Origin: Sinorhizobium meliloti
GTDB lineage: Bacteria; Pseudomonadota; Alphaproteobacteria; Rhizobiales; Rhizobiaceae
DNA length: 64,000 nt
Reading direction: 5' to 3'
Assembly: GCF_035610345.1 (NCBI RefSeq)
Contig: NZ_CP141212.1
Location: 1,121,976-1,185,975 of the forward strand
Both the position numbers and the translations under genes were made by a program. Positions 57,664-64,000 of the stretch are shown here, piece by piece. The notes below the pieces were generated by a model. That model was not told the origin of the DNA and ran no database searches. It worked only from the letters and a program-made list of their open reading frames with translations. How positions within the stretch are numbered: the stretch's first letter is position 1; every line of letters begins with the position of its first letter.

Positions 57664-57691
57664 TAACTGGTAAAAGCTATTTTACCAGTTA
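57664..57691. promoter_or_regulatory. 28-bp palindromic operator in the CGNR/permease divergon
   Basis: TAACTGGTAAAA (57664-57675) and TTTTACCAGTTA (57680-57691) are perfect 12-bp inverted arms around GCTA. On the minus strand TAAAAT (+ positions 57679-57684) and ATGACA (57701-57706), 16 bases apart, form a good promoter for the CGNR gene. On the plus strand TATAGT (57690-57695) with CTGGTA (57667-57672, 17-base spacing) may serve the permease. Both promoters overlap the palindrome, so one bound protein could shut off both; the adjacent CGNR regulator is the obvious candidate. Confidence 0.65.
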
Positions 57692-57720
57692 TAGTACGCT
57701 TGTCATCACGCGGATGTGCC

Positions 57721-58617
57721 ATGGCCTATTTTCTGCAGCAGATCGCCAATGCCGTGCCCGTGGCCGCGCTTTATGCGGCGCTCGCCTTCGGATACGCCAT
57801 CGCCTTTGCCGTCACACGCCGGGCGGATCTGACCTATGGCGCACTCTTCGCCTTTGCAGGGCAAATCTTCGTGCTCTTCGCCGATGTCGGCTGGAGCCGG
57901 CTGTGGCTGGTACTGCCGGCGGCTCTCGCGCTGGGGGCGGCAGCGGCGCTCGCATTCGGGCTAGGTGCCGGCCTTGTTGCCGGCCGCTACATCATGCGGC
58001 CCCTGGCTTTTTCCTCCGCCAACGCGGTGGTCGTCGCCTCGCTCGGAAGCCTGCTGGTGCTGATGGAAACAGCCCGGCTCGCCTCCGACACCAGAAGCCT
58101 CTGGCTGCCGCCCTTCCTGAACGACGTGGTGGTGTTCTGGCCCAATCCTGCCTTTCCGGTCGCGCTGACGGTCGTACAACTCGTCAATACCGCGCTCATG
58201 GTGGCCCTTGTCGCCGGCGGCCATTGGCTGTTGACCCGTTCCTACGCCGGCCGCTACTGGCGCGCCGTTTCCGAGGATCGCAAGGCCGCCGCGCTTTGCG
58301 GTATCGATCCCGGCGTGGTCTATGTCGCCGCCTACGGCGTGGCGTCGCTGATCGCTTCGTTCTGCGGGATTCTCGCTGCTTCCTATTACGGCAACATGGA
58401 TTTCGGCACCGGCCTGACCTTCGGGGTCAAGGTCCTGTTCATCGCGGCCATCGGCGGGCAGGCTTCGCCGCTATTCGCGGCACTGGGCGCAGCCGGCATC
58501 GGCCTCATGGAGACCTTGTGGAGCGCCTATGGACCCATCCTCTGGCGGGACTTCGCCATATTCGGCTTTCTGGTGATCGTGCTCGCGATCACGCGCCGGG
58601 AAAAAATCATTCCATGA
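57721..58617 (+). CDS. Orphan LivH-type branched-chain amino acid ABC permease
   Basis: A 298-residue inner-membrane protein with about eight to nine helices and the LivH-like start IANAVPVAALYAALAFGYAI and coupling region SEDRKAAALCGIDPGVVYVA. No LivM, LivG, LivF or binding protein is encoded nearby, so it is a lone permease needing remote partners or having changed its function. ATG 57721 lies about 30 bases after the operator. It converges on moaE with a 19-base gap. Confidence 0.83.
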   Translation: MAYFLQQIANAVPVAALYAALAFGYAIAFAVTRRADLTYGALFAFAGQIFVLFADVGWSRLWLVLPAALALGAAAALAFGLGAGLVAGRYIMRPLAFSSANAVVVASLGSLLVLMETARLASDTRSLWLPPFLNDVVVFWPNPAFPVALTVVQLVNTALMVALVAGGHWLLTRSYAGRYWRAVSEDRKAAALCGIDPGVVYVAAYGVASLIASFCGILAASYYGNMDFGTGLTFGVKVLFIAAIGGQASPLFAALGAAGIGLMETLWSAYGPILWRDFAIFGFLVIVLAITRREKIIP

Positions 58618-58636
58618 ACCGCTAGGCGATGTGAGA

Positions 58637-59104
58637 TCAGCGACGCGTCCAGCGATCGCGCGCCGCGTCGTCCGCATCCTTCGCGCTGACCCAATCGCCT
58701 GCGCTGCCGTCGGTGCGATGTTCCTTCTTCCAGAAAGGGGCCGAGGTCTTCAGGAAATCCATGATGAAATTCGCGCCATCGAATGCCGCCTGCCGGTGCG
58801 GCGAGGCGGTTACCACCAGGACGATGTTCGCTCCCGGCTCCATGCGGCCGAAGCGATGGATGGCGGTTGCGGCCTGCAGGCCGAAGCGCTCGACCGCTTC
58901 CTCGCATATCCGTTCGATCTCCGCCTCCGCCATGCCGGGATAGTGCTCGAGCTCGAGGGCGCCGAGGGCTCCGGCCTCGTCCCGGCACAGCCCCGAAAAC
59001 GTGACCACCGCACCGATGTCAGTCCGCCCACGGCAAAGCGCCGAGACTTCGGCGGCGATGTCGAAATCGTCGCGCTGGACGCGCACGGTGACCGGGGCAG
59101 CCAT
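58637..59104 (-). CDS. moaE: Molybdopterin synthase catalytic subunit
   Basis: A 155-residue subunit that converts cyclic pyranopterin monophosphate to molybdopterin using MoaD thiocarboxylate. The core HRFGRMEPGANIVLVVTASP and FDGANFIMDFLKTSAPFWKK contains the family lysines. It begins four bases after the moaD stop. Confidence 0.95.
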   Translation of the reverse strand: MAAPVTVRVQRDDFDIAAEVSALCRGRTDIGAVVTFSGLCRDEAGALGALELEHYPGMAEAEIERICEEAVERFGLQAATAIHRFGRMEPGANIVLVVTASPHRQAAFDGANFIMDFLKTSAPFWKKEHRTDGSAGDWVSAKDADDAARDRWTRR

Positions 59105-59108
59105 GATC

Positions 59109-59369
59109 TCAGCCGCCCGTCATCGGCGGGAAGAGGGCGATCTCGCGGGCGCCGGCGATCGGCTCGCCGTGCTCCACATGTTCCTGGTTGATCGCCGCGC
59201 GGATGACGTTCGCGTGCTCGAACACCGCGGCATACTCCTCGCCGCGGGTCCTCAGATGGCCAAGCAGATCGGCGATCGTGACGACATCCTCCGGCAGGTC
59301 CAGTGTTTCTTCAGGCCTGCCGATGCGTTCGCGAACCCAGGAGAAATAGACGAGGTTTACCGTGCTCAT
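59109..59369 (-). CDS. moaD: Molybdopterin synthase sulfur carrier subunit
   Basis: An 86-residue ubiquitin-like protein ending in the required Gly-Gly (PPMTGG), which becomes a thiocarboxylate. The start MSTVNLVYFSWVRERIG at ATG 59369 overlaps the pgsA stop by ATGA. It works with MoaE encoded directly downstream. Confidence 0.94.
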   Translation of the reverse strand: MSTVNLVYFSWVRERIGRPEETLDLPEDVVTIADLLGHLRTRGEEYAAVFEHANVIRAAINQEHVEHGEPIAGAREIALFPPMTGG

Positions 59370-59953
59370 TCGTTGACCACATGTTTCAGGCCGGCGCGGA
59401 AATAGTCGTAGCCGGTATAGAGTGTGATGGCCGCGGCGATCCACAGAAGCAGGATCCCGGCTTCCGTCACATAGGGCACGATCTTGTCACCGGCCGGACC
59501 GGCGAGCAGGAACGCGATCGCCACCATCTGGATCGTCGTCTTCCATTTGGCAACCCGCGTCACCGGAACGCTGACCTTGAGAGCTGCAAGATATTCGCGC
59601 AGACCGGAAACCAGTATCTCGCGGCAGAGGATGATGATGGCAGCCCAGATCGACCAGCCGGCGATCGTCCCGTCGGCGGCCACTAGCAGCAGGATCGAGG
59701 CGACCAGCAGCTTGTCCGCGATCGGGTCGAGCATGCGGCCGATATTGGAGGTCTGCTTCCATATGCGGGCGAGATAGCCGTCGAAAAAGTCGGTGATCGA
59801 AGCCGCGACAAAGAGGATAAGCGCGGTCCAGCGCGCGAAGTCCGAGCTGTGAAGCCGTCCTTCGATGAAGAAGCAGAAGACGATCAGCGGCACGATCAGG
59901 ATGCGGAAATAGGTCAGCAGATTCGGGATGCTATAGGCTATGGGCGTTGGCAT
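59366..59953 (-). CDS. pgsA: CDP-diacylglycerol--glycerol-3-phosphate 3-phosphatidyltransferase
   Basis: A 195-residue membrane enzyme for phosphatidylglycerol synthesis. The CDP-alcohol motif is exact in DFFDGYLARIWKQTSNIGRM followed by LDPIADK (DGx2ARx8Gx3Dx3D). Five helices are visible. The start was taken at ATG 59953 (MPTPIAYSIPNLLTYFRI), as in relatives; ATG 59986 would add 11 residues. It is coupled to moaD. Confidence 0.94.
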   Translation of the reverse strand: MPTPIAYSIPNLLTYFRILIVPLIVFCFFIEGRLHSSDFARWTALILFVAASITDFFDGYLARIWKQTSNIGRMLDPIADKLLVASILLLVAADGTIAGWSIWAAIIILCREILVSGLREYLAALKVSVPVTRVAKWKTTIQMVAIAFLLAGPAGDKIVPYVTEAGILLLWIAAAITLYTGYDYFRAGLKHVVNE

Positions 59954-60017
59954 GGATTCGGTTTCTCTGGACACGACAGTCCTCATTTCCCGCCATCTGG
60001 GGTCTCGGCGCGATCGA

Positions 60018-60079
60018 TTCTAGTGGTCGAAGCGGGATGCGGGCGGAAACGCCGAATGCCTTTCCTCATCCCCTCCGGG
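60018..60079. repeat. Intergenic palindromic mosaic element, family A (copy 4, partial)
   Basis: CTAGTGGTCGAAGCGGGATG, CGGGCGGAAACGCCGAATGC and CTTTCCTCATCCCCTCCGG represent module 2 with a trace of the module edge; module 1 is missing. It lies between uvrC and pgsA. Confidence 0.7.
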
Positions 60080-60187
60080 TTCAGCTGTACAGAATGACTT
60101 TGCGACCATAAGGTCAACAGATCATTGCGTGACGCCTGTCATAATTGGCGGATTTCGCCTGAATGCAGGCTGAACCGCGCCGCGCCG

Positions 60188-62212
60188 TCATTTGGCGGCG
60201 TCTTCGTGGAAATGCTCGTAGACGATACGGGCGACCGTTTCGGAAATGCCGTTTACCGACATCAGGTCGTTGATGCCGGCGCGGGAGACTGCCTTGGCGG
60301 TTCCGAAATGGGTGAGGAGCGCGCGTTTGCGCGTCGGGCCGATTCCGGCGATCTCGTCGAGCGGATTCTTGACCATTTCCTTCTTCCGGCGAGCCCGATG
60401 CGAGCCGATCGCGAAGCGGTGCGCTTCGTCGCGCAGGCGCTGGATGAAATAGAGGACCGGGTCGCGCGGCGGCAGAGTAAAGCTTTCCCGGCCTTCGGCG
60501 AAGAAACGTTCGCGGCCGGCGTCGCGGTCGACGCCCTTGGCCACGCCGATCGCCGCCACGCTGTCCTCTATGCCGAGTTCCTTGAGAATCGCACGAACCG
60601 CCGTCATCTGCCCTTGGCCGCCATCGATCAGGATGACGTCGGGCCACGCGGGGAAACCGGCATCCTCACCCGGCTCTGCGGACCGATCCGGCTTGCCCTC
60701 CTCTTTCAGGAGACGGGAGAAGCGCCGCGTCATGACCTCGCGCATCATGCCGAAATCGTCGCCCGGCGTGATGTCGGTCGATTTGATGTTGAACTTTCGG
60801 TACTGGCCTTTGACGAAGCCCTCCGGGCCGGCGACCACCATGCCGCCCACCGCATTGGTGCCCATGATATGCGAGTTGTCGTAGATCTCGATGCGGCGCG
60901 GCACGTAAGGGAGTTGGAAGGTTGCGGCAAAACCTTCGAGCAGGCGCCCCTGCGAAGCGGTTTCGGCGAGCTTGCGGCCATGCGCCTCGCGGGCGTTTGC
61001 GAGCGCATGCTCGACGAGATCCTTCTTCTCTCCGCGCTGCGGCACGAGGATCGAGACCTTGTAGCCGGATTTCTCGCTGAGCGCCTGTGCAAGCAGTTCC
61101 TGTTCCTCGACGGGGGCGCAGAGCAGGACCTGCCGCGGACAGGGCTTGTCGTCATAGAACTGTGCAAGAAACGCGCTGAGCACCTCGGCGGGCGGAATCG
61201 AAGGGTCGGCTTTCGGAAAATAGGCGCGATTGCCCCAGTTCTGCCCCGTCCGGAAGAAGAACACCTGGATGCAGGAGATGCCGCCTTCGTGATGAATGGC
61301 GAAGACGTCCGCTTCCTCGACGCCGGCCGGATTGATGCCCTGGTGGCTCTGGACGTGGCTCAGCGCGGCCAGCCGGTCGCGGTAAAGCGCGGCACGCTCG
61401 AAATCGAGGTTTTCCGAAGCCTCGGCCATGGCGGAGGCAATGGTCGCCTTCACCGCCTGGCTCTTGCCGGAGAGAAAGTCCTTGGCTTCGCTGACCAGTT
61501 CCGCGTAGTCCGCATCGCTGATCTCGTTCGTGCACGGCGCGGAACAACGCTTGATCTGGTAGAGCAGACAGGGGCGCGTGCGTGTTTCGAAGACACTGTC
61601 CGTGCAGGTTCTGAGAAGAAAGGCGCGTTGCAGCGAATTGATCGTGCGTCCGACTGCTCCGGCCGAGGCGAAGGGGCCGAAATAGTCGCCTTTGCGGCTG
61701 CGCGCGCCGCGATGCTTGTAGAGCGCCGGCGCTCGCGTATCGCCGGTGACGACGATATAGGGGAAGGACTTGTCGTCGCGCAGAAGCACGTTGAAGCGCG
61801 GGCGCAGGCGCTTGATGAGGTTCGCTTCGAGCAGCAGCGCCTCGATCTCCGTCCGCGTCGTCACGAATTCCATATGTGCGGTCTCGCGAACCATGCGCGC
61901 GATGCGGTTCGAGTGGCCGCGCCCCTGCGCATAGTTGCTCACCCGCTTCTTCAAGCTGCGGGCCTTGCCGACATAGAGCACGTCGCCGGCCTCGTTGAGC
62001 ATCCGGTAGACGCCGGGCCCGTTCGGCAGGCGCTTGACGAAGGCCTGGATGAGTTCGGCTCCCTTGAGGCCCGCCGCTTCCGGCAGGCTCTCCGCCCATC
62101 CTATTGCCGGCGCCGGCCGTTCGGGCTCGGTCACTTCGACCAGATCGTCTTCGTCGTCCGTCTCCGTGGCGTCGTAAAGGATGCCGCCATCGGTGGGCGT
62201 CTGCCCGTTCAT
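60188..62212 (-). CDS. uvrC: Excinuclease ABC subunit C
   Basis: A 674-residue nuclease making both incisions in nucleotide excision repair. It has a GIY-YIG domain (~52-85, [20 protein letters not shown]), a cysteine cluster ([13 protein letters not shown]), a UVR motif ([13 protein letters not shown]), an RNase H-like domain and C-terminal helix-hairpin-helix repeats ([17 protein letters not shown] and [13 protein letters not shown]). An acidic ~45-residue N-terminal extension precedes the nuclease domain. Its start overlaps the SDR stop by ATGA. Confidence 0.96.
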   Translation of the reverse strand: MNGQTPTDGGILYDATETDDEDDLVEVTEPERPAPAIGWAESLPEAAGLKGAELIQAFVKRLPNGPGVYRMLNEAGDVLYVGKARSLKKRVSNYAQGRGHSNRIARMVRETAHMEFVTTRTEIEALLLEANLIKRLRPRFNVLLRDDKSFPYIVVTGDTRAPALYKHRGARSRKGDYFGPFASAGAVGRTINSLQRAFLLRTCTDSVFETRTRPCLLYQIKRCSAPCTNEISDADYAELVSEAKDFLSGKSQAVKATIASAMAEASENLDFERAALYRDRLAALSHVQSHQGINPAGVEEADVFAIHHEGGISCIQVFFFRTGQNWGNRAYFPKADPSIPPAEVLSAFLAQFYDDKPCPRQVLLCAPVEEQELLAQALSEKSGYKVSILVPQRGEKKDLVEHALANAREAHGRKLAETASQGRLLEGFAATFQLPYVPRRIEIYDNSHIMGTNAVGGMVVAGPEGFVKGQYRKFNIKSTDITPGDDFGMMREVMTRRFSRLLKEEGKPDRSAEPGEDAGFPAWPDVILIDGGQGQMTAVRAILKELGIEDSVAAIGVAKGVDRDAGRERFFAEGRESFTLPPRDPVLYFIQRLRDEAHRFAIGSHRARRKKEMVKNPLDEIAGIGPTRKRALLTHFGTAKAVSRAGINDLMSVNGISETVARIVYEHFHEDAAK

Positions 62213-62973
62213 TCCACTATCTCCCGAATATCCGGCGTCTCCCAGGCAAGGTGCTGGCCGCCGTCGAGTGCAATCATCTGTCCGGTAACCGACGGCGTGT
62301 CGAAAAGGAAGCGGATCGCACGTCCGAATTCATCGAGCGCCGGACCGCGCCTGAGGATCAGCGCCTCGACCTGGGCCTCGAAATCACGCGGATCCTGTCG
62401 CTCGTTCGGCAGCGTCGGCCCGGGTCCGATGCCGTTGACGCGAATGTCGGGGGCGAGCGCCTGGGCCATCGTCTGAGTTGCCGTCCACAGCGCCGACTTC
62501 GACAACATATAGGAATAAAAGCGCGGATTTGGAGACCAGACGCGCTGATCGATCACATTGACGATGAGACCGGAGACGTCGACCGGCCGCTGCAGGGCAA
62601 AATCGCGGGCGAGCAGGGAGGGGGCTTTGACATGCAGCGCGAAGTGCCGCTCCCATACCGCTTCGTCGAACTCGGCGAGGCTGTCCTTGTTGAACACCGA
62701 GGCATTGTTGACGAGGAGATCCAGCGGACCGAGCAGGGCCGTTGCCTGCGCGATGAGCCCGGAGGCAGCGCCGACTTCGGTAAGATCGGCTCTGAGTGCG
62801 ACCGCCCTCGCGCCGGTCTTTCCCAGCTTCTCGGCGAGCGCCTCCGCTTCTGCGAACGATCCGTTCGCGTGAATGGCGAGCGCGAAACCGTGCGCCGCCA
62901 GATCCTCGACTATTGCCCTGCCGATGCGTCGGGCGCCGCCGGTAACGAGCGCCGCCTTGAGTGTCCTTTTCAA
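62209..62973 (-). CDS. SDR oxidoreductase, FolM/pteridine-reductase-like
   Basis: A 254-residue SDR. The cofactor loop is TGGARRIG with two arginines, as in NADPH-dependent FolM and pteridine reductases, not the usual TGxxxGIG. NNASVF and catalytic YMLSKSAL (Y-x3-K) follow, then [14 protein letters not shown] dihydromonapterin or other pterin substrate is plausible; it would fit the nearby molybdopterin genes only loosely. It is coupled to uvrC. Confidence 0.85.
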   Translation of the reverse strand: MKRTLKAALVTGGARRIGRAIVEDLAAHGFALAIHANGSFAEAEALAEKLGKTGARAVALRADLTEVGAASGLIAQATALLGPLDLLVNNASVFNKDSLAEFDEAVWERHFALHVKAPSLLARDFALQRPVDVSGLIVNVIDQRVWSPNPRFYSYMLSKSALWTATQTMAQALAPDIRVNGIGPGPTLPNERQDPRDFEAQVEALILRRGPALDEFGRAIRFLFDTPSVTGQMIALDGGQHLAWETPDIREIVE

Positions 62974-63335
62974 CGTTTCGTCCCGTTCTTCGAATCCTGA
63001 TGCCGAGTGGCAGAAGATATAGACTGGAAACGCTCGCCGAAACTCTCGCCGGAGGATTCATTTCTGAAAAATTAACGCGGAAGCCGTAATTTGCATTAGT
63101 TTGTATTGCTATAGTATATCTTTCGTTAATCCTGAATCATGGTTAATAAAACTCCTGTGTCTGCGCTGCAACATCGCTTTTCAGTCGCGTTGCCGCCACT
63201 AAAATTTCACATTTTGGCTCTTGAGATTCCTCATTTCCTGATCAATTTCGGGTCAACCGGGCGGGTTAATTACAGATGTCCGGTGTTCCGCCGGGAAACA
63301 CCTAAAACGGAACGCCGGTTCGAAAGGAGAATAGT
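62974..63335. other. AT-rich upstream region of the outer-membrane protein gene
   Basis: The 362-base gap is markedly AT-rich from about 63060. It contains ATGGTTAA (63138-63145, reverse complement of TTAACCAT, a CtrA-like half-site) and TTGCAT / GTATAT at 63091-63096 and 63114-63119 (17-base spacing), a weak promoter candidate. No gene is supported. Confidence 0.35.
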
Positions 63336-63974
63336 ATGCGTACGCTCACCACCACCCTCATGGCCTCGGCCATGGCCCTCGTTGCTTTCCAGGCCGCCCA
63401 CGCCGCTGACGTGGTCGACGAAGTTCCGGCTGCTCCGGCTGCCGAATATACCGAACCGGCGGTGCGCAACTGGTCCGGCGCCTATGTCGGCGGCACCATC
63501 GACTGGCACCATGGCGAGGCCGATGCGACCGGCAACAATAAGTCGGTCGGTTTCGGTGGCGGTCTCTATGGCGGCTACAACGTTCAGGACGGCCAGATGG
63601 TTTATGGCGGTGAGGCCGACGTAAACTACACCGGGAACGATGCCCGCTCCAGCGGCCGCCGCGTAAAGCAGGGTGTCAACGGCTCGGTCCGCGGTCGCGT
63701 CGGTGTCGACCTGAACCCGGTTCTCGTATACGGCACGGCCGGTGTCGCACTCGGCAATGCAAAGCTTTCGACTCCGGCAGGCTCCGACGACAAGACGCTT
63801 GTCGGCTGGACCGCAGGTGTCGGCGCCGAAACCTTCGTCACCGACAACATCACCGCGCGTGCCGAATACCGCTACACGGATTACGGCTCCAAGGACTTCC
63901 GCGCCGGCGGTTCGACGGTCTCGTCCGGCTACGACGAGCACAGCGTCAAACTCGGTATGGGCGTCAAGTTCTGA
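63336..63974 (+). CDS. Omp25/Omp31-like outer membrane beta-barrel protein
   Basis: A 212-residue protein. A signal peptide (~1-23, MASAMALVAFQAAHA) is followed by a Glu/Pro/Ala linker and an eight-strand barrel with the usual WSGAYVGG start (~44-51), YGGYNVQDGQMVYGGEADVN and the C-terminal HSVKLGMGVKF ending in Phe. This is the rhizobial/Brucella Omp25-31 porin-like surface family. GAAAGGAG lies just upstream of ATG 63336. Confidence 0.9.
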   Translation: MRTLTTTLMASAMALVAFQAAHAADVVDEVPAAPAAEYTEPAVRNWSGAYVGGTIDWHHGEADATGNNKSVGFGGGLYGGYNVQDGQMVYGGEADVNYTGNDARSSGRRVKQGVNGSVRGRVGVDLNPVLVYGTAGVALGNAKLSTPAGSDDKTLVGWTAGVGAETFVTDNITARAEYRYTDYGSKDFRAGGSTVSSGYDEHSVKLGMGVKF

Positions 63975-64000
63975 TCCGTCCAACGCGATCGAAAAAAGGC

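Noticed and set aside
60125..62476. 783-codon open frame antisense to uvrC
   Set aside because: Same GC shadow effect; uvrC domains are complete on the other strand.

Overview
This window looks like a chromosomal segment of an alphaproteobacterium of the Rhizobiaceae, most likely Sinorhizobium/Ensifer close to S. meliloti. The evidence is the high GC content, the psd-pssA pair, the dnaB / alr-radA-cvpA-purF and lptF-lptG-lptD-surA-pdxA-ksgA gene orders, the fabD-fabG-acpP-fabF-mltG-yicC-gmk run, and dispersed intergenic palindromic elements resembling the Rhizobium-specific intergenic mosaic elements (RIME). Genus and species are inferred; no rRNA or tRNA gene is visible. I see no insertion sequence, phage, integrase or CRISPR array. 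The window is mostly core chromosome with small accessory cassettes.

Layout. 1-2773: the 3' end of cysS, then a tightly overlapping operon of three GFA-fold paralogues and a proline iminopeptidase. 2828-8296: citramalate synthase, a RarD-type permease, a LOG-family hydrolase and a large LysM protein. 8581-12153: an Atm1-type ABC exporter and the phosphatidylethanolamine pathway genes (psd, pssA). 12265-21712, mostly minus strand: SDR, purF, cvpA, radA, alr and dnaB, with a plus-strand AraC-azlC-azlD islet between alr and dnaB. 22035-25164: a MarR / 14-TM-type MFS / EmrA-like efflux cassette. 25256-27736: rpsF-rpsR-DUF2232-rplI. 28080-29482: a 16-cysteine copper-binding protein and a Tas-like aldo/keto reductase.

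29819-36988 is the fatty acid and envelope cluster (fabD, fabG, acpP, fabF, mltG, yicC, gmk). 37102-44859 is the minus-strand outer-membrane biogenesis operon (lptF, lptG, lptD, surA-like, pdxA, ksgA). 45173-51243 holds pepA, holC, a galactose-dehydrogenase-like oxidoreductase, a GNAT protein and an ABC-F ATPase. 51560-58617 is the most accessory stretch: a small secreted protein, a fused adenylation / carrier / membrane-acyltransferase protein, DinB, a LigE-like GST, ndk, and a CGNR regulator + lipoprotein unit divergent from an orphan LivH-like permease across a perfect palindrome. 58637-62973 is SDR-uvrC-pgsA-moaD-moaE (minus). The window ends with an outer-membrane beta-barrel gene.

Most promising for novelty: (1) the ANL-carrier-AT3 fusion at 52057-54720, which places Dlt-like activation, carriage and membrane transfer in one polypeptide; (2) the CGNR / lipoprotein / orphan LivH divergon with its 28-bp operator at 57664-57691; (3) a PurF that has lost at least three of the cysteines used as Fe-S ligands in the Bacillus-type enzyme; (4) intergenic repeats whose terminal TAG supplies the stop codon of neighbouring genes.
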